Shown: positions 45,201 through 58,719 of the stretch, one piece after another
Numbering within the stretch: position 1 is the first letter of the stretch
Layout: each line of letters starts with the position of its first letter
Origin: Pelodera strongyloides
Lineage: Eukaryota; Nematoda; Chromadorea; Rhabditida; Rhabditidae
Direction of reading: 5' to 3'
Assembly: GCA_036852015.1 (NCBI GenBank)
Contig: JAANDG010000165.1
Span: 124,001 to 188,000 of the forward strand
DNA length: 64,000 bases
Notes under the pieces: model-generated
Told to the model about the DNA's origin: nothing
The model's input: only the letters and a program-made list of their open reading frames with translations
The model's database searches: none
Position numbers and translations under genes: made by a program

Positions 45201-48200
45201 TCATGCCTCTGCAGCTTCGAGGAGAATCTGAGGGGCCACCGCAGCAATTTGCTTCTTGATTGCATCAACGTCAATGACCGATGACGACTGAAAGAAGAAA
45301 AATATAAAAATATTTTATTATTATAAAATAGTAATTTATGCCTTGTCAGAAAACTTTCACTATAATCCGACATGTTGCAAATAGCTGTAAAAACATGTTT
45401 CACGCTGGATGTGTGTGTGTAAGGTGACCATTCATTTTCGTTATATGTTTATGGCAGGTAGTAACAATGAGAGAGGACTGCTACTCTGGTGTCGCTAAAA
45501 AAGGAAAGACCATCAAGTTGTTTACTTTATTGTCGTTCATTTCAAATATATATTCTTGGTACCTGTCTCTGTGCCAGAAGCGCCTCCCTTCCGTAACACG
45601 GTCCGAATGGTGCTGGTACACGGGCGGCTGCAGCTGCCGCAGCTGCCGCAGCAACTAAACAAGAACATATGTGCGTCTAGAAGTGCTCAGAGTGGGTCAC
45701 GTGTGCGCCACGAGCGAGCGAACGCCCCAACTTCAATGGGGCACTTTTTGCACGCCACCGGCTCGGCTGTGCCGTTCTTCAAGAAATAGGTGAGAAATGG
45801 ACGAGGGTGCGCGGCACATCGAGAAAGTCTCAAGTTTAACTGTTTAACAATGAAAAGTACCTTTCGCCTCCTGTAGATTTGGGGTAGATCCTCCCAAACT
45901 TCTGGCCCTCTCCAGTGGGTGGAATTCCCTAACTGGGGCTTCTTTCTGGGCAGGTTGGAGGGGCATCGACTTACGACGTTCTTTCTTCCTTTCCCTTCAA
46001 AAATCACCAATGAAATTAGGTTCCATAATTAATTTTATTTTAGTTTATAATTATAAATGTTGTCATAATTACGTTCTTCTGATTGTCACATCGACTGCAG
46101 GCACACAATTTACTGGGTATTGAAACACTAGATGAAAAAAACGAAAAAAAAAATCGACTCGTAAGCAAGCGATACGGAAGCGCTTTATTTTATCCTCCGA
46201 TATCCCTCTACTATTATCTCATTCTCACCTCTCTTCCGCAGAAGGTCTTGCCCTGACTCGGAGATATTCACTCAAAGCAGCCTGTGCAGCCTGAAACCGA
46301 AATAAATGTTACCGTAACTAAAAGGATAAAGGTTGAGACGAAGGTGGCTGCAGTAGAATTCTCTGTACATGAAAGAGATCCACACGTGTGTATACTATGC
46401 AATGAAGCAAACTGATAGTCACATTATATATCGACGATAGTTACATCTGGTCTCGTAAGGGACTTTACATACCAAATTGCTCTCTCGATATTGGCGAACC
46501 ATTAAACCCTCTAAACGAAACTAAATCATAAGTGTTGTTTACCTGCAATACTTGTGGATCGGAACAGCATAGCTTGAGTACTCCGTCCTGGGAAGTCTCG
46601 ATTGAGATGTCGTTGTTGTCATTTTCATCGTCATAATCGTCATCTCCATCGTCATCCAGTCCCCCGTTCTCGGGAAGGTGTTCGGGCTGGAAATGAGATC
46701 AGTGTGGGTGTGCTCCAAACCTTGAGAAACATGGCACGACAACTTTGGTGAACCAAAAGGTTTTCAGCACTTAGGCGCGGCAAAACCACCGCTGGCACTT
46801 ATTTCGCGCACCCCTAGCGAGCGGTCGCGACGCGAAATTGGGTCCACCGCTTAGCGAACCCATTTTCGACATCGAGAAGTTTAGCGTTGAAATTGGGCCG
46901 CCACCAAACAAGTTGTTCAACTATAATACGCTGTTTGTGGCTGGAATCAAAACCTTTGAGCCTTTGACTACGTGTACCCAAGAAGGCAGCACCCGGTCTT
47001 CCCCGAAGAAACTCCTGTATTCTCACCCTACTCGGACTCATATTCCTCCTAATTGTCTCGTCGATCAATTGTTTTGCGTGTTCAATTGCTTCCATTGACG
47101 AAGCAGTGATTGTCAGAGTTCTCTCACGACTCTTCGGATCCACCTAAAGGAAATAAAGTTTATAAACATTTTAAAAATTTAAGTAACACAAAAAAGTTAT
47201 ACAAAACCCACCTTTTGGAATGAAATCACAGTATTCGTAATTTGTTCCACTAGAGCAACCCGTCGACCCTAAAATGGAGTGATTTCTTCCACGTAAAACT
47301 TCTGTCAGAAATAAGGTTGCAATAACACCGTGGCAGTATTTTAATCTTATTTTTAGTCGCATAAACTATGTACATCTTTCAAGAAAGTCTTCAGTAGTTC
47401 ACGCACCTTCACGCCCATAATTTTTCCCGAATCAGCATTTCTGATAACCATTTCATGTCGGAGTTGTAGAGGTTTCGGGGCCATTGGCTAAACGTAACAG
47501 AGATAAAAATAGATTATTTATACAAAGAAAGCTAAAAACTAAGGGTTCTTGTGCGATGAACATGGCAAACTAAAAACCTCGATTTCGCCCCGATCAAGTA
47601 ACTCAAATAATCGGGGCGAAATCGTTTTTTTTTTTGTTTGAAAAATAATCGAAATTGGGGTTTTCACTTTCCTGTGGATTAGTAAAAAAGTTAGAACGTG
47701 ATGACCCTAACGCATAAACTCACAAAATTGACCTTCTTGGTGATACTTTTATTTCTCATCAGCACCGATTCAGTGGTGTTCATTTGAGGGGCGAATAATT
47801 GTTGTTGCATCAGACCGGGAAGGAGGGGGTTCATGAAACCACCAGGCACTGAAATACATTATATCCTTATTCTTCAGAAATTGCCAATTCAATATCATAG
47901 TTGTTGTGAATGCATGTGCACACTGCGATATAGGTGTATCGCTGCAAGGCAACGAGCTCGAACCACTAACAATAAGAAATTGAATCTTTCCTATTTCCTG
48001 GGTTTGCAATCACAGAAAATACGTCAAATGCCTTTAGAAATCGTTTAGAAACGGTAAGAATAAAAATAAAAGACATGGCTTTGCATATTTCGAATCCATT
48101 TAGTGATTGTAAATGAATTTTCTTTCATCGTCGGTTTGGACACGGATTTCGTCTACACCAGAGACTCACTTTTTTTCTGTTTACACCCAAGTAAGAAATT

Positions 48201-51200
48201 GAAGCGTACTCTTAAAATTAAAATGTGAAACGCTTACTTGCTGCCGGAATCAAGAAATAGGGACTTGTTTGATGTGCAGCAGCCGATGCCATATTGCCCA
48301 TATTGCCCATATTGGACATATTGGACATATTGGACATATCAGATGGCATGAACAGAGACTGATGCATGAAGTTCATCTGAGGGGTTGAGGGCTGGGGGAC
48401 CGTGGGCGACTCTTCTCAAATATTAAATCATCAGTTCATAGTACGAAACAAAAGTGTATGATACTAAGGCCGTTTAGAGAGAGTGGAAATATAACAGTTG
48501 CCGAGGACCTACTACGACACCAAAATCGACAGTACTCACTAATTGGTGACTTTGCCGGTGTGAACGTGTGAATAATGAAAACCTTCATAGTCAATTGTAA
48601 ATCGGATAATTAAGCATAATACTAATAAATGCTCACGTTGTTCCGGCCTGTTGACATAGTATTGTGAGTGAGCGAGATTGGTTCTCCAATGCATTGCACG
48701 CAACTCCACCAACTCCATTATCTAGAAAAGAAAGGTTATAAGCAATTACTATTTGAACATCATTATAATTATCTTTATAGTTGTTTGCAGGCAAACTATT
48801 TATGATGTGTTTTTTTTTGGAATGGAAAACCGCTGGAGATTCTCTCTCGTAATGGTTGAAACTGCGGCGAGAGTTGTAAGAAAATCCTATACTGCGCGAA
48901 GCACAATGGTAACTGAGATATTTTTACGCTGCTTGCATGAAAACATTCCCCAGTACGTTATCTGCATTTAAATTTAAATTACATTCCGCTGTATTTCTCT
49001 TTTATTCTTTACACATAAGGTCCCTTGTTAGTATGTTGGTGTCCTTACTGCACTGACATCTTAGGGTTCCTTTTGGTCTTTACAAAATTCACGTTTTTGC
49101 CTCTTTTTTTTGCCTCATCCATCGACCAATAAAGATTTATTATCATCTCATAAAAGCCCTAATAATACTAATTCTTATACTTGTAATTGGTCACCTTAAG
49201 CCTGCACGGAGTTCCCAATTGTCCATTATCCCTACAGCAAGCCTGGCGGAGAGACACGAATACTTTATTCAGTTCGGCTGGAATATATTTTTTTTATAAA
49301 TCGTGTATCATATGATATCTTACATATTTATATTCTGTATTATATTATTTAAATAATTATAAAATTCGCGCACGTCGAGCAATTTGTCTTCTGGAACTCG
49401 TAGCCTACTACTCAGAACATCTGCGGAACATGTCATAAGCAAACATTGAAACTGTATTTTCACCATTGAATAAAGGTACACGCTCTTGAAGCGTAAACGA
49501 ATTTATATTTTATACTTATATTTATTACTTGCACCAACCTTTATGTGATTGTTCTAGCATCATTCCGGAGACCTTTAATTGTTGGCAGAGTGTGAATATT
49601 GTATTGGCCAATTGGGTAGTGAACTGCCCATTCTTTACCATATTATTCACCACGTTCATCAATTGCAATTGCTGATCTGAAGAGGAATTAGTTGAGCATA
49701 CGTTTATTCAGAAATTGAATATTACTATAATTTTGCTATACTAAAGTTTTCCTCTGGACACAAAAAAAATATATATATATTTTCTGTGACATATACCTAT
49801 CGTTCTACCCAATACCTTGTTTGACTGTTATGAGACCGTTTTATGGTGACGTCACAGAACCTTGTTCTATTTGTATGCCTGGAAACTCTAGGGACCTTTC
49901 TATTCTTTCCCTTGTATTTCTGATCGCCCGTAAGAAGAAAATCTCTTATCTAAACAATAGACCGAGTACCGTAATGGGGTGGGGGGAGGGGATAATGAGG
50001 ATCTATTTTGTTCATTTTTATTAATAGGGGAAATTCATTATAGAAGATATGCACATGAGCACGAAAAATAATATTTTTCGAAACATGTACTTTCTAGATT
50101 TAGACTGGGTTAGGCTCGTGTATTTCAGAATGAGATAGGTTATGGAGAGCGATATTACTATACTATTTAGCGTCTGATTTGTGAGTTAACGAAACTTTCT
50201 ATGAATGAAAGATACTTGACGCATCTAGGTAGTACCCGGAATACTGAAGACTAAAGGTACAGTACGAGATGAGGCAGGATGGTGTACGATATGTATTCAC
50301 AATAAAGATACATAAAAATTTAATGTATACGACACCTTGTAGCTGTACACGATCGGAAAATGAAAGTCGGATGGTAAGCAAGCTACATATGTCGGCGTTA
50401 ACAAACGATAATTTGAGGTTAGCGACGCAAACAAACAAAATTTAATTATTTCTAGTAGGATTTACGTGAGAAAAAAAGGAAATAAGGTGTTTTACGAGGT
50501 ACTCGGGGCTGAATTCAAGACCATTAATATGGGAAAGTCAATATCTATTTCCTAGAGTAATATCACATACAAAAGGTAAATTGTCAATCTCCCTACGAAA
50601 GGAATTTTTCTTTGTTGATATGAATGACAGGCAGGACACTAGCCTAGCTATATAAGTACACCTTGTGTATCTCCGGCGGTATGTTTGTTTTATGCTTTAC
50701 TACAGTACAAATATGTGTATGGAACAGGAATTTTGGCAACATTTTGTGTTTGTGGTACGTGAGACAATGAAAGTAATGTATATAATATTCAAGTGACCAA
50801 GAAAGTGATGTGTAGGTTGAAGAATTTCTCACCAAAATTAGGTTCTTCGTCAAAATCCTCGAAATCGAGTAAGTTTCGTTGTTGTCTTCTCATGGTGATT
50901 GAGTTATCAGAATAATAATATACAATTTGTTTGTTTGTGTGGCGTAATCACGTTACGCCAGGAGGCCAGTTAGCTTCGATCTAACGTGTAGCAAAGGGTC
51001 TGCCACCGATTGAATGATGAGCAATTTGAGATTTGTGAATACGATTATGGCAATCGATATTGACAGCACGAAATAATCAGTTCAGTTCTTATGTTAGTCA
51101 GTGAGGGAGTTAGTAGTAATTGCTTCGCTGTGAATAGTAAAAGAAAGCTTGCATCAGAACAGAGAAGAATCTGCGGCAATAAGAATATCAGAAAATTGTG

Positions 51201-52619
51201 TTTCTTGGTTTAATTTTGATGATAGTGGTACCTTTGTGTTGTTTATTTAGTTGGGAGGTCGCTCGAAGTATTAGTTATTGTAGTAGACGAATAATACTGA
51301 AGATAATATAGTTTGTATAGCTAGGGGACAATTACAGATATCAATTACAGTAGTCGATAGAATAAAGATATTTCGGTGGGGGGCTGAGTATCACCGTCGT
51401 CTCTCAACTGCGCATCGGGGCAAGTGATTTGGGGGTGCTCTTGAGTACAAGATCTACATCTGTTTGACTATCAAAAGACTATCAACCTCCCCATAGACAA
51501 ATGCAAACAAAAGGCTCAACTGATGCTGCGCGAGCCGCTCCAATCACGCGACCTTCACGGATACGGTACAATAAGCAGATTATAGAATTACAGGGAAAGC
51601 GACAGGTATTAGGCTGAAGGGACTGAAGGGACTGAATGGAGCTGTTTTTCGTCAGGGTTCTCCGAGATCAGGAGCATCAAGTGTTCCAGATGATAAACAA
51701 GCACAGATTACAGATACCCACTATCAGTAAACTAAACCCATGAAAAGAAATTGTTCGGCTTATGCTTGCTGGTTGAAAAATTATTATATACTTGGTATAA
51801 TTGTTGTGCGTCTTTAATGGACTTTTGAGTGTACTCGATTTTTGTTAATGAGAACATTATCAGTATGCATACTGCATACCATAAAAATCATACTCCCCTC
51901 TATATATGAAATCATTCTTCCAAGGGAACGTGTTTCTCGGTTAGAGGGATGTTTGGGATGAACTGGGAGAGAGATTTAAAGAGAGGGAGAGGGAGAGGGA
52001 GAAAGAGAGAAAGAGAGATAGAGAAAGAGAGAAAAATATGGAACGTACAGAGAAAGAGAGAAAAGTATGTTTCATGTAAGAGTATGTTATGTAGAGTGTA
52101 CAGACAAGACAGTGCATCTCTCCTCGTCCAAAAACAAATAATACGTTGTCCAATCAGTGCGGCAAGACATACACACAGACAGACACTTACGAGCACAGGA
52201 CTAATCAGATGAGCTTATGACGAAGTGAAGGTACTAATAGAATACTAGGACACAAATAGTACGACAAACAAAATAGCCACTGCCAGCTGATTCTCTACGG
52301 TGTAGTATAAGAATTCATCGGAATATTGGAAAGTGTATATGTTCGACTAGCAATATGGAAAAGGATAGAACAACAAATACTCACCAATAGTCATGTGTAC
52401 TTGGTGGGAAAGTTGCATGGGAGTCTGACCACACAGAGGGTTCATCCCGGGACCACCCAGGAGACTTGTACCACCTGAAATACAGCACAATACGTTTTGG
52501 GAGCAGAGCTAAGGCCAACAAGTTAGAACAACTACTTATCAAAACTTACCCAAATTCCTCATGTTGAGTCTCTTGGTTGCAGCAGCAAGATCATTGACAT
52601 CGAAGGGATTTCCGAGCAT
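45201..52619 (-). CDS. Mextli-like eIF4E-binding protein (MIF4G-like + KH domain)
   Basis: Fifteen exons (minus): 52619-52550, 52474-52385, 49676-49539, 49420-49374, 48721-48637, 48414-48238, 47848-47733, 47487-47407, 47268-47212, 47143-47027, 46686-46543, 46290-46229, 45994-45861, 45654-45563, 45287-45201; 1,497 nt, 498 aa. Residues ~55-140 are helical (NMVKNGQFTTQLANTIFTLC, LLDIMELVELRAMHW), as expected of the MIF4G-like domain. A Met/Asn/Pro-rich linker follows. A KH domain spans exons 47487-47027 (MVIRNADSGKIMGVKGRRVA as the GXXG-type loop; ERTLTITASSMEAIEHAKQL), then an Asp-rich stretch. Near the end, CYGREALLAQRQ contains the canonical eIF4E-binding motif YxxxxL-phi. Drosophila Mextli has this combination of MIF4G, KH and an eIF4E-binding motif and promotes translation. 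Alternative: another KH-domain eIF4E-binder. Confidence 0.72.
46687..47026 (-). other. GC-rich intron with open read-through frame
   Basis: Beyond the donor at 47026 the KH-exon frame stays open for about 70 codons (to 46814). The sequence is GC-richer than its surroundings. The motif-poor product and the good GTGAGA donor make an intron more likely than an exon. Confidence 0.4.
47561..47677. mobile_element. CCCCGAT-type TIR element, copy 2 (Mextli-like intron)
   Basis: Ends CATGGCAAACTAAAAACC and GGGGTTTTCACTTTCCTGTG match copy 1. The centre is a short hairpin TCGATTTCGCCCCGAT...ATCGGGGCGAAATCG. It lies in the intron between 47733 and 47487. Confidence 0.75.
48298..48345 (-). repeat. Coding 9-bp tandem repeat (Ser/Gly-Asn-Met)
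   Basis: Five copies of a 9-bp unit (TCCAATATG or GGCAATATG) in the linker exon, encoding SNM SNM SNM GNM GNM. Such a repeat is prone to length variation. Confidence 0.9.
50833..50893 (-). CDS. Alternative first exon of the Mextli-like gene
   Basis: ATG at 50893 opens MRRQQRNLLDFEDFDEEPNF and ends one base into a codon at a good donor (GTGAGA). That is the same phase as the end of exon 2 (52385), so it would splice in frame to exon 49676. No acceptor precedes it, so it would be a first exon from an internal promoter inside the 2.7-kb intron 49677-52384. Confidence 0.45.
51962..52060 (+). repeat. GA-rich simple repeat
   Basis: Imperfect GAGA / GGGAGA tract in the first intron of the Mextli-like gene. 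It generates open frames on both strands that are not genes. Confidence 0.85.
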
Positions 52620-55600
52620 GTTTCGAGCAGTTCAATTTGAAGTGGACAGCTTCGATATCACTTATAACAAAGAATAAAGTAGTGGAATAGAGAGCGACTA
52701 GAGAAGTAAAGCGCACACAGAAGATTTCGATTGTTCGAGTCGCTTCGTTTGGAGTCTCCCACCAAAAACTCAGATATTCGAGATTGTAGTTTGAAGTTTG
52801 AAGTTTGTGAAGTGGCAACTTCAATCAATACTTCAAGTTAGAATTAGAAATCAAGAATAAACCGTGAAGTGCGAAGATCAAATCTGAAAAATAAAAGATT
52901 GAGTTTGCCGCCGGATTTGAATAAGGAAGCCCAGTGAGTATCCCTCACGCCCTAGGCTGGATGTCTCTTCCGCGACGATCTGGCTACGATATGGCGAATG
53001 TTGTTGTTGCGCACGCACATTTATTGCTTGATTCGTTGCAATTCACAAGCTCCTTGGTATGTTGGACTAAGGACTACTACCTTCCATAATTAGAGTGGCC
53101 ATTCACTAGTTCCATGGCCTTATTTTGACGGATTTCAGCAAACTACCACTGTGATAATACCTTGTGCCTAAGTGACCCAAGCACCTAAGAGCTGTGGTGC
53201 ATGTATAGTTTTTAATCATAAAGAAAAGGGACTCACTTAGCAATAAGTGGAATAAGCGGGTGCTTCTAGAAAACGTAGGAGTTTAGTTTCGCTGAAAATG
53301 GACAGTAGTTAACGAGTGTGTAAAACAGATTCAATATTCAGGCGTTATAGTCAATCCCGACTAGACGAACCTACTGACCCTACGTACAGTACACTATACT
53401 TCTACATTGTACTATACTATTTCAACAATTAAAATATATTTAATAAGAACAGATCTAAAACGCTAATCTGTTAACTTTTTGAAGTGCCCAAATTATTCGA
53501 ACATTTTCATATGCATATGTTGCAAGTGGTTGGACAAGTTCAGTCATTCTCAATAGGGAATGTAAGCTCGAATTCATATCAATCATGACAGATTATACAA
53601 TTAATCTATAAAACATCCCTTGTGTCACCCATGTACTAACCCTTTGACAATAAATACTTTAGCTGTCAGTCACCGTAGGTAATTGATTGATTCGGTGGGC
53701 ACCTGTTGGGCCTCTAGTGGGCCCTTCTCTGATATGTGAGAAGAGTGGCCAATGGATAATGGGAAGGGAACAGCTGTTAAGGTAAGGAAATATGAAATAT
53801 GATCGGGTCATACTTTAACAATTATTATTGAACTAAAACAACCAGAACTTTTGACTAAATTATGACGTTGCGAACCCATGTGATGGAATGGAAAATTGTT
53901 CAACTGCAGATGCGAGAATATTAAGTTAAACTGGAGCTTTTACTTTAATTTAACTTTGGGCACTAAAAGTTTTCAATATATTCGTCAACTTGTAAACTCA
54001 GAACAGTCATTTGTATAATATGTCCCTCGCGAATGTCAGACACAGCAATGTTGGTGGATCATTACTCTGACTCGATTAACTCTGACTAACTTGGTCTGAC
54101 TCGATTAACTCTTATTGTGAATATTAATTATGGCTAAAATGATAAATTGCGAATTTTTATTCTAGAAATCGAATCAATACTGAATGGAAAAAAATTGAAT
54201 TCCAATTGATGGCGAACATCAGTTGGAATAGATCATTTGAATTGAGAGAAAGGGAGAAAAAGAGGGAAATTTGAATTGAGAGAAAGAGAGAAAAAGAGGG
54301 AAATTATATGCAAATCTTCCTCGCAAAACATTGTTACAGCAATCGAATCGGAGGCTGGTTCAGTTGCGAACATAAAGATATAACTTCGAAATATTAATCA
54401 GAGGAAAGAATATAAGAATATTTTTTGCACTTCCCTTACCAACTTCCAGCGTGCAATGAGCTCACCCATTATTTATTGAAAAATGAATTTTTTTTTGGAA
54501 AATCTTACCCGTTTCTTTATAGACGCACTAACCTTGACTCAACGAGTATGCGTTGTTACACGTAGAAGAATGTGTGAGAGAATGTGTGTATATGTGAGTG
54601 AATGGTGTGAGACGTTCGTTCGGTGGACAGCCGTGGCTGACGACTGCCGTGAAACATAACACACAGGGACACCTCTCACCCCAATCGAGGCCACGCCCAC
54701 TTTGTGAGGTCACACGCTGTAAGAGAATGTGTGAGGACACATAAGTAATGTGTATGTGGTGATAGTGATGTATAAGTATAGTTACATTACAAACGTGATA
54801 GTGATGCTTAGATATTTCGTCTGTAGTTTATCCCTGAAATCGATAAATAAATACATGCTTGTTTCTTATTTTTAGCATATTTATGAAGAAACAACTATTT
54901 ACATTTACTCGTTGAAACTTTAAAAATATCTAAAGTCATGTACAATAGTTTATAGCCACTCAGAGAACGTCAATGGGCAATTGCAACTTAGTGCAAATTG
55001 AAAACACATGTCGGATCATTGTATAAGCTGGGCTGACCATCCACTTTCTAGATCGTCGGAGGTTTAACATGTGGAAGGAAAATATTCGGTTTCAGTATGG
55101 AGACACCTTTTATGATTCATGTTTGAATTTAGTAGGATTGTAATTCTGGCGGTTTTTAATCACTCCAAAACTGATGAGAAACTGACTGATGTATAATGTT
55201 TGTTTTACAATTTATTACATGAAGAAGAGCACAGAAAACTCCGGCTTCGATATTTCGAAGCAAGCTAACCTACAACTGCGCTCGAAAAAATTATAACCGA
55301 GAATGGAACATATCACTATACCGTATGAAAATGACAGGCCGTAGTCGTTTGCTAATGTCCTCAAAAGGAGGAAAGGAAAAATAAGGAAGAATATGTAATT
55401 CCTTCTTAAAAACGCTCTCCGATAAAATGAAAAGATTCCGTTCCTATGAGTGAATGGTGTGAAATGATGGACGTGATAAAAAGTGATGCCATAATACAAA
55501 CACAATACTGTGTAAATATCCATATCATAAACGAAATGCTTTAGAGTAGCTATGATATGCAGTTATGTAACGCGTGGTATCCCCAGTAGTACAGATATCA

Positions 55601-56819
55601 TAGTAGTTTTTGAGCGCTAGTTGTTTTATTTACCCTAGTATTTTATAACTATTTATCTGACGATGAGAAAAATCAATACGGAGAAGTGTTCAAATTGTGT
55701 AGTTTTCATAAAAACTATTTTCTGTATGCTAGTATACGGTTTAGAGTTTAGGTCTAGCGTTGTGGCAACCAAACTTGTCATATGTCATGGTTTACGTAAT
55801 CACCGGTAAGGTAAGGTACCCATGAGTAGATTTGCAGATTGATTCCTTTTGAGATTTACCTGAAACGTATTTGTCTGGGCATGCGTGCTTTGCAAGGTGC
55901 ATAGGGCATACGTGCCAATAAAGAGAAAACCAGTGAAATTAGAATATTGCCAAAATGAGAAAATTTGAATATCAAATTTTATATTTCCAGGAATGCAAAT
56001 TTATTCGCGTCTGTTTTTCGAACACATGTGTCGCGCTGCTGACCTCCCGTGAGTTATTCTTTTCCAACTTTTATCTTTATTTTTTGTTACTATATATTTC
56101 AAGTAGTATGTAGTAGTGTAGTGATCGTACACAAATATTTCTCTGCTGTCGTTCTGTAAAACTTTCGAATTGTGGTTTGTCATTGATGGGGTTTGCAAGT
56201 ATGCCCGATTTTCCTTGCAAGTATCGAAAAATTTACCGTATCTTGGCACTACACGAACATATCTACAGGCAGTTTTTACGACCGATCGCCACGGGACCAT
56301 TTGTCCGACAAATGATTTGCTTTGTTGGCGGATTTTCTATAGTGTGGATGTGTCAAAGTTACGGTAAATTGGTGTAAAAAGCACACGATTTTGCGAATTG
56401 ATACTTGCAAGGAAAACTCGCGCTTTTTGGCATACTTGCAAACCCCATTATGTAAAAGAGCGTAAAATTATTCTAACCTTATATCGATATCATCATTACA
56501 TATCCGACTGTTTTCAATATAGAGAGAAACGGATTGCTCAGGGAATCAAGGGACCGTCGAAACAAATCAGATGGCACACAAATGTGAGTTTTTATTCCCC
56601 AAATTCTCAAGTTTTCGCTAATAAGGCAAGGCATTGAATAAAAATTGAGTTAATTAGAAACTTGAAAATTGTGGTCGTTAAAAGTTAAAAGTTAAAAAAA
56701 TTATATTGCAGACAAAATTTCTCTAGACTATAACTATGGACAAATCATAATAGACGGTATTTTTTCGAAAATCAATGCATTTTGAATTAGGAAAACGAGA
56801 AAATTGAATAGGTTCTGGG
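52620..56819. other. Gene-poor region upstream of the Mextli-like gene
   Basis: Holds the Mextli-like promoter side and then AT-rich DNA with no exon I can defend. Small items: a 36-bp tandem duplication (GAATTGAGAGAAAG...) at 54236-54306, a GTGTGA-rich patch at 54570-54760, and the TA-flanked element at 56186-56448. Confidence 0.5.
56186..56448. mobile_element. TA-family TIR element, copy 2
   Basis: 263 bp with ends ATGGGGTTTGCAAGTATGCC...GCATACTTGCAAACCCCAT. Subterminal TTGCAAGTAT copies lie near both ends. It is flanked by TG on the left and TA on the right. Related to 37955-38108. Confidence 0.75.
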
Positions 56820-58199
56820 GTACTTTTTTGGGGGTCATGACGGCTTTCTCAACAGTGAAAAGCGGGGCTAACTTGACATATGGGCGCGACTATTGAATAT
56901 AGCAATTACCACATTTACCCTTTCAAAAATCATTATATACAGTATCCCCGTTATTAACACCCTAGTCCTGCCCGAAATTCTCGTGTAATCGGTTACCGTA
57001 GTCACCCTCGGATACTGCCTATTCAGCAAAGATTCAAGGTGTTCCTTATAAGGAAATGTAACTATTTGACTACAGATTCACCTTCTTTCTGTGTTTGACC
57101 GTTGTGCTGCATTATTGCCCCCTAACACATCTTATAGTAGAAGCCTTGCACCACCAAAACTCTGCTGGCTGATTAAGAGGTCGGAGGCACTAGAAATGCC
57201 GACCCTATTCACTTTGCCTTCTGAAATACTTTGTTTGTATTGATTGTTCTTTTCTATGATAATGTGAGATTTGGATCAAAGAAGAAAGGGCTTACATTAT
57301 TCTCTTCTTTCACAGAAATCTGTCCTTCCGATACATAGTTGCAATTGGTCTGACTCGAGTAATGATCCACCAACATGTCATTAGAATGACAATTATGATG
57401 TGTACCGCGGCAAACATCACAGATATTTTCTTATTGAGGCAAAGCGGGAGATTCTAGCTCTAGTATTTTCCACTGTTTTTCCTCTTTGATTTAATTCAGC
57501 TCCTCGCGAATGAAAATTTATGAGTCAAGAACGAAGGGGTGATTATTCATTATTCTAGGGAGCTCGTAACTTAGTTAACACTGCGGTAGACACTTTATAT
57601 TTGCGTAAAAAAAACTGAATATAATGAGGGGGTTTGGTGAAGCAACTACCGTGGTCAAATTGATTGCGAGAGCTTGCCAATGTACTAGAATGTTAAGCTT
57701 CTTTAACTTTTACTATAACCTGATTAAAGAGAAACCACGAAATGTCAAAATCATGTATGGAACAGTGATTACGTTGATTAGTCGAGAGACATTTGCCGTC
57801 GGTTGTAAGTATATACGAAGACCTATGGGGATACCATTGCACCGAGACTCAAGGACTGGCACACATTAGTGGAAAGAGGGGACTACCCAGGCTTTCATCG
57901 CAAACGCCAGGATCTCTACCGGCTCTAGTGATAACAATTCCCAACTAGTAATTGTAAGCTTAGGATCACTGTAGTTCTCAAGCGAGAAGCAGTGCTACAT
58001 AATGGTATTTTAATCAAGGGAATACTAGTAAAGCAGAATGGAAGTGTCAAAGATTCTTATTAAACTTCACACAAGAGCCGTTCAATTCCGAGACCAATCT
58101 TCGAAAACCGGACATCAACTACTCCAGAATCAAATTGGAGTAAACACAAGGAGACGCTTCATGAGAGAGTGACGCCTTTGAGGTAATGGAAGAAAGGTT

Positions 58200-58436
58200 T
58201 TGGAGACTCAGTGCATTGACATTACCACTGTAAAAGACGATGTATACCCTTACTCAATCGGCAATCCTTATTATCAACGCACTTATGTTGTCTTATCAGA
58301 CAACTTTGATTCACACGGTCTCGCGGCTGTGAAAATTGCATCCCCTGAATATAATCTAGACGCAACGGATATCTGGAAGAAGTACCTTGAAGTTAAAATC
58401 TGTGCACACAAGTTTCATTCAAGAAAACTGCCATGA
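58200..58436 (+). CDS. Possible exon of unknown family inside the foldback centre
   Basis: An open frame with ordinary amino-acid composition (CIDITTVKDDVYPYSIGNPY, DIWKKYLEVKIC). It begins near the inner edge of the left arm and stops at 58434-58436. No family recognised. It could belong with the caspase-like exon downstream. Confidence 0.25.
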   Translation: METQCIDITTVKDDVYPYSIGNPYYQRTYVVLSDNFDSHGLAAVKIASPEYNLDATDIWKKYLEVKICAHKFHSRKLP

Positions 58437-58719
58437 GTATTCTGATCTTTGTTCGATGAGTGTGAAATGCAATAATAAAGTGCAATTGTTGTCCATCCGT
58501 AAGTGCAAAATGACCAATTTTCCGTTTGCATAGAGCTTTATGGAAGGTTTGGTAGGTGATATCGATTGGGCACTAACAATCCACATGGCTTGGTACCAGG
58601 TTGACATTGTTGTTCGTTTGAGAGAATCTTGGCCTCTGACAGCTTTCAATTCTATCGCGCGCGTGTCACAGAGTACATGCCGGAGTGAGGCGCCCAGTTC
58701 GGGATGTGACCCATTCCGT

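Noticed and set aside
46814..47026. 70-codon extension of the KH exon
   Set aside because: A strong donor ends the exon at 47027, the downstream exon joins in phase, and the extension has no recognisable domain.
48753..48971. Plus-strand ORF in the Mextli-like intron
   Set aside because: Antisense to the gene, no acceptor/donor pair and no family.
51912..52212. Ser/Leu- and Arg/Glu-rich ORFs
   Set aside because: Products of the GA-rich simple repeat.
55215..55523. 102-codon minus-strand ORF
   Set aside because: Phe/Tyr/Leu-rich translation of AT-rich DNA, with no splice context or motif.
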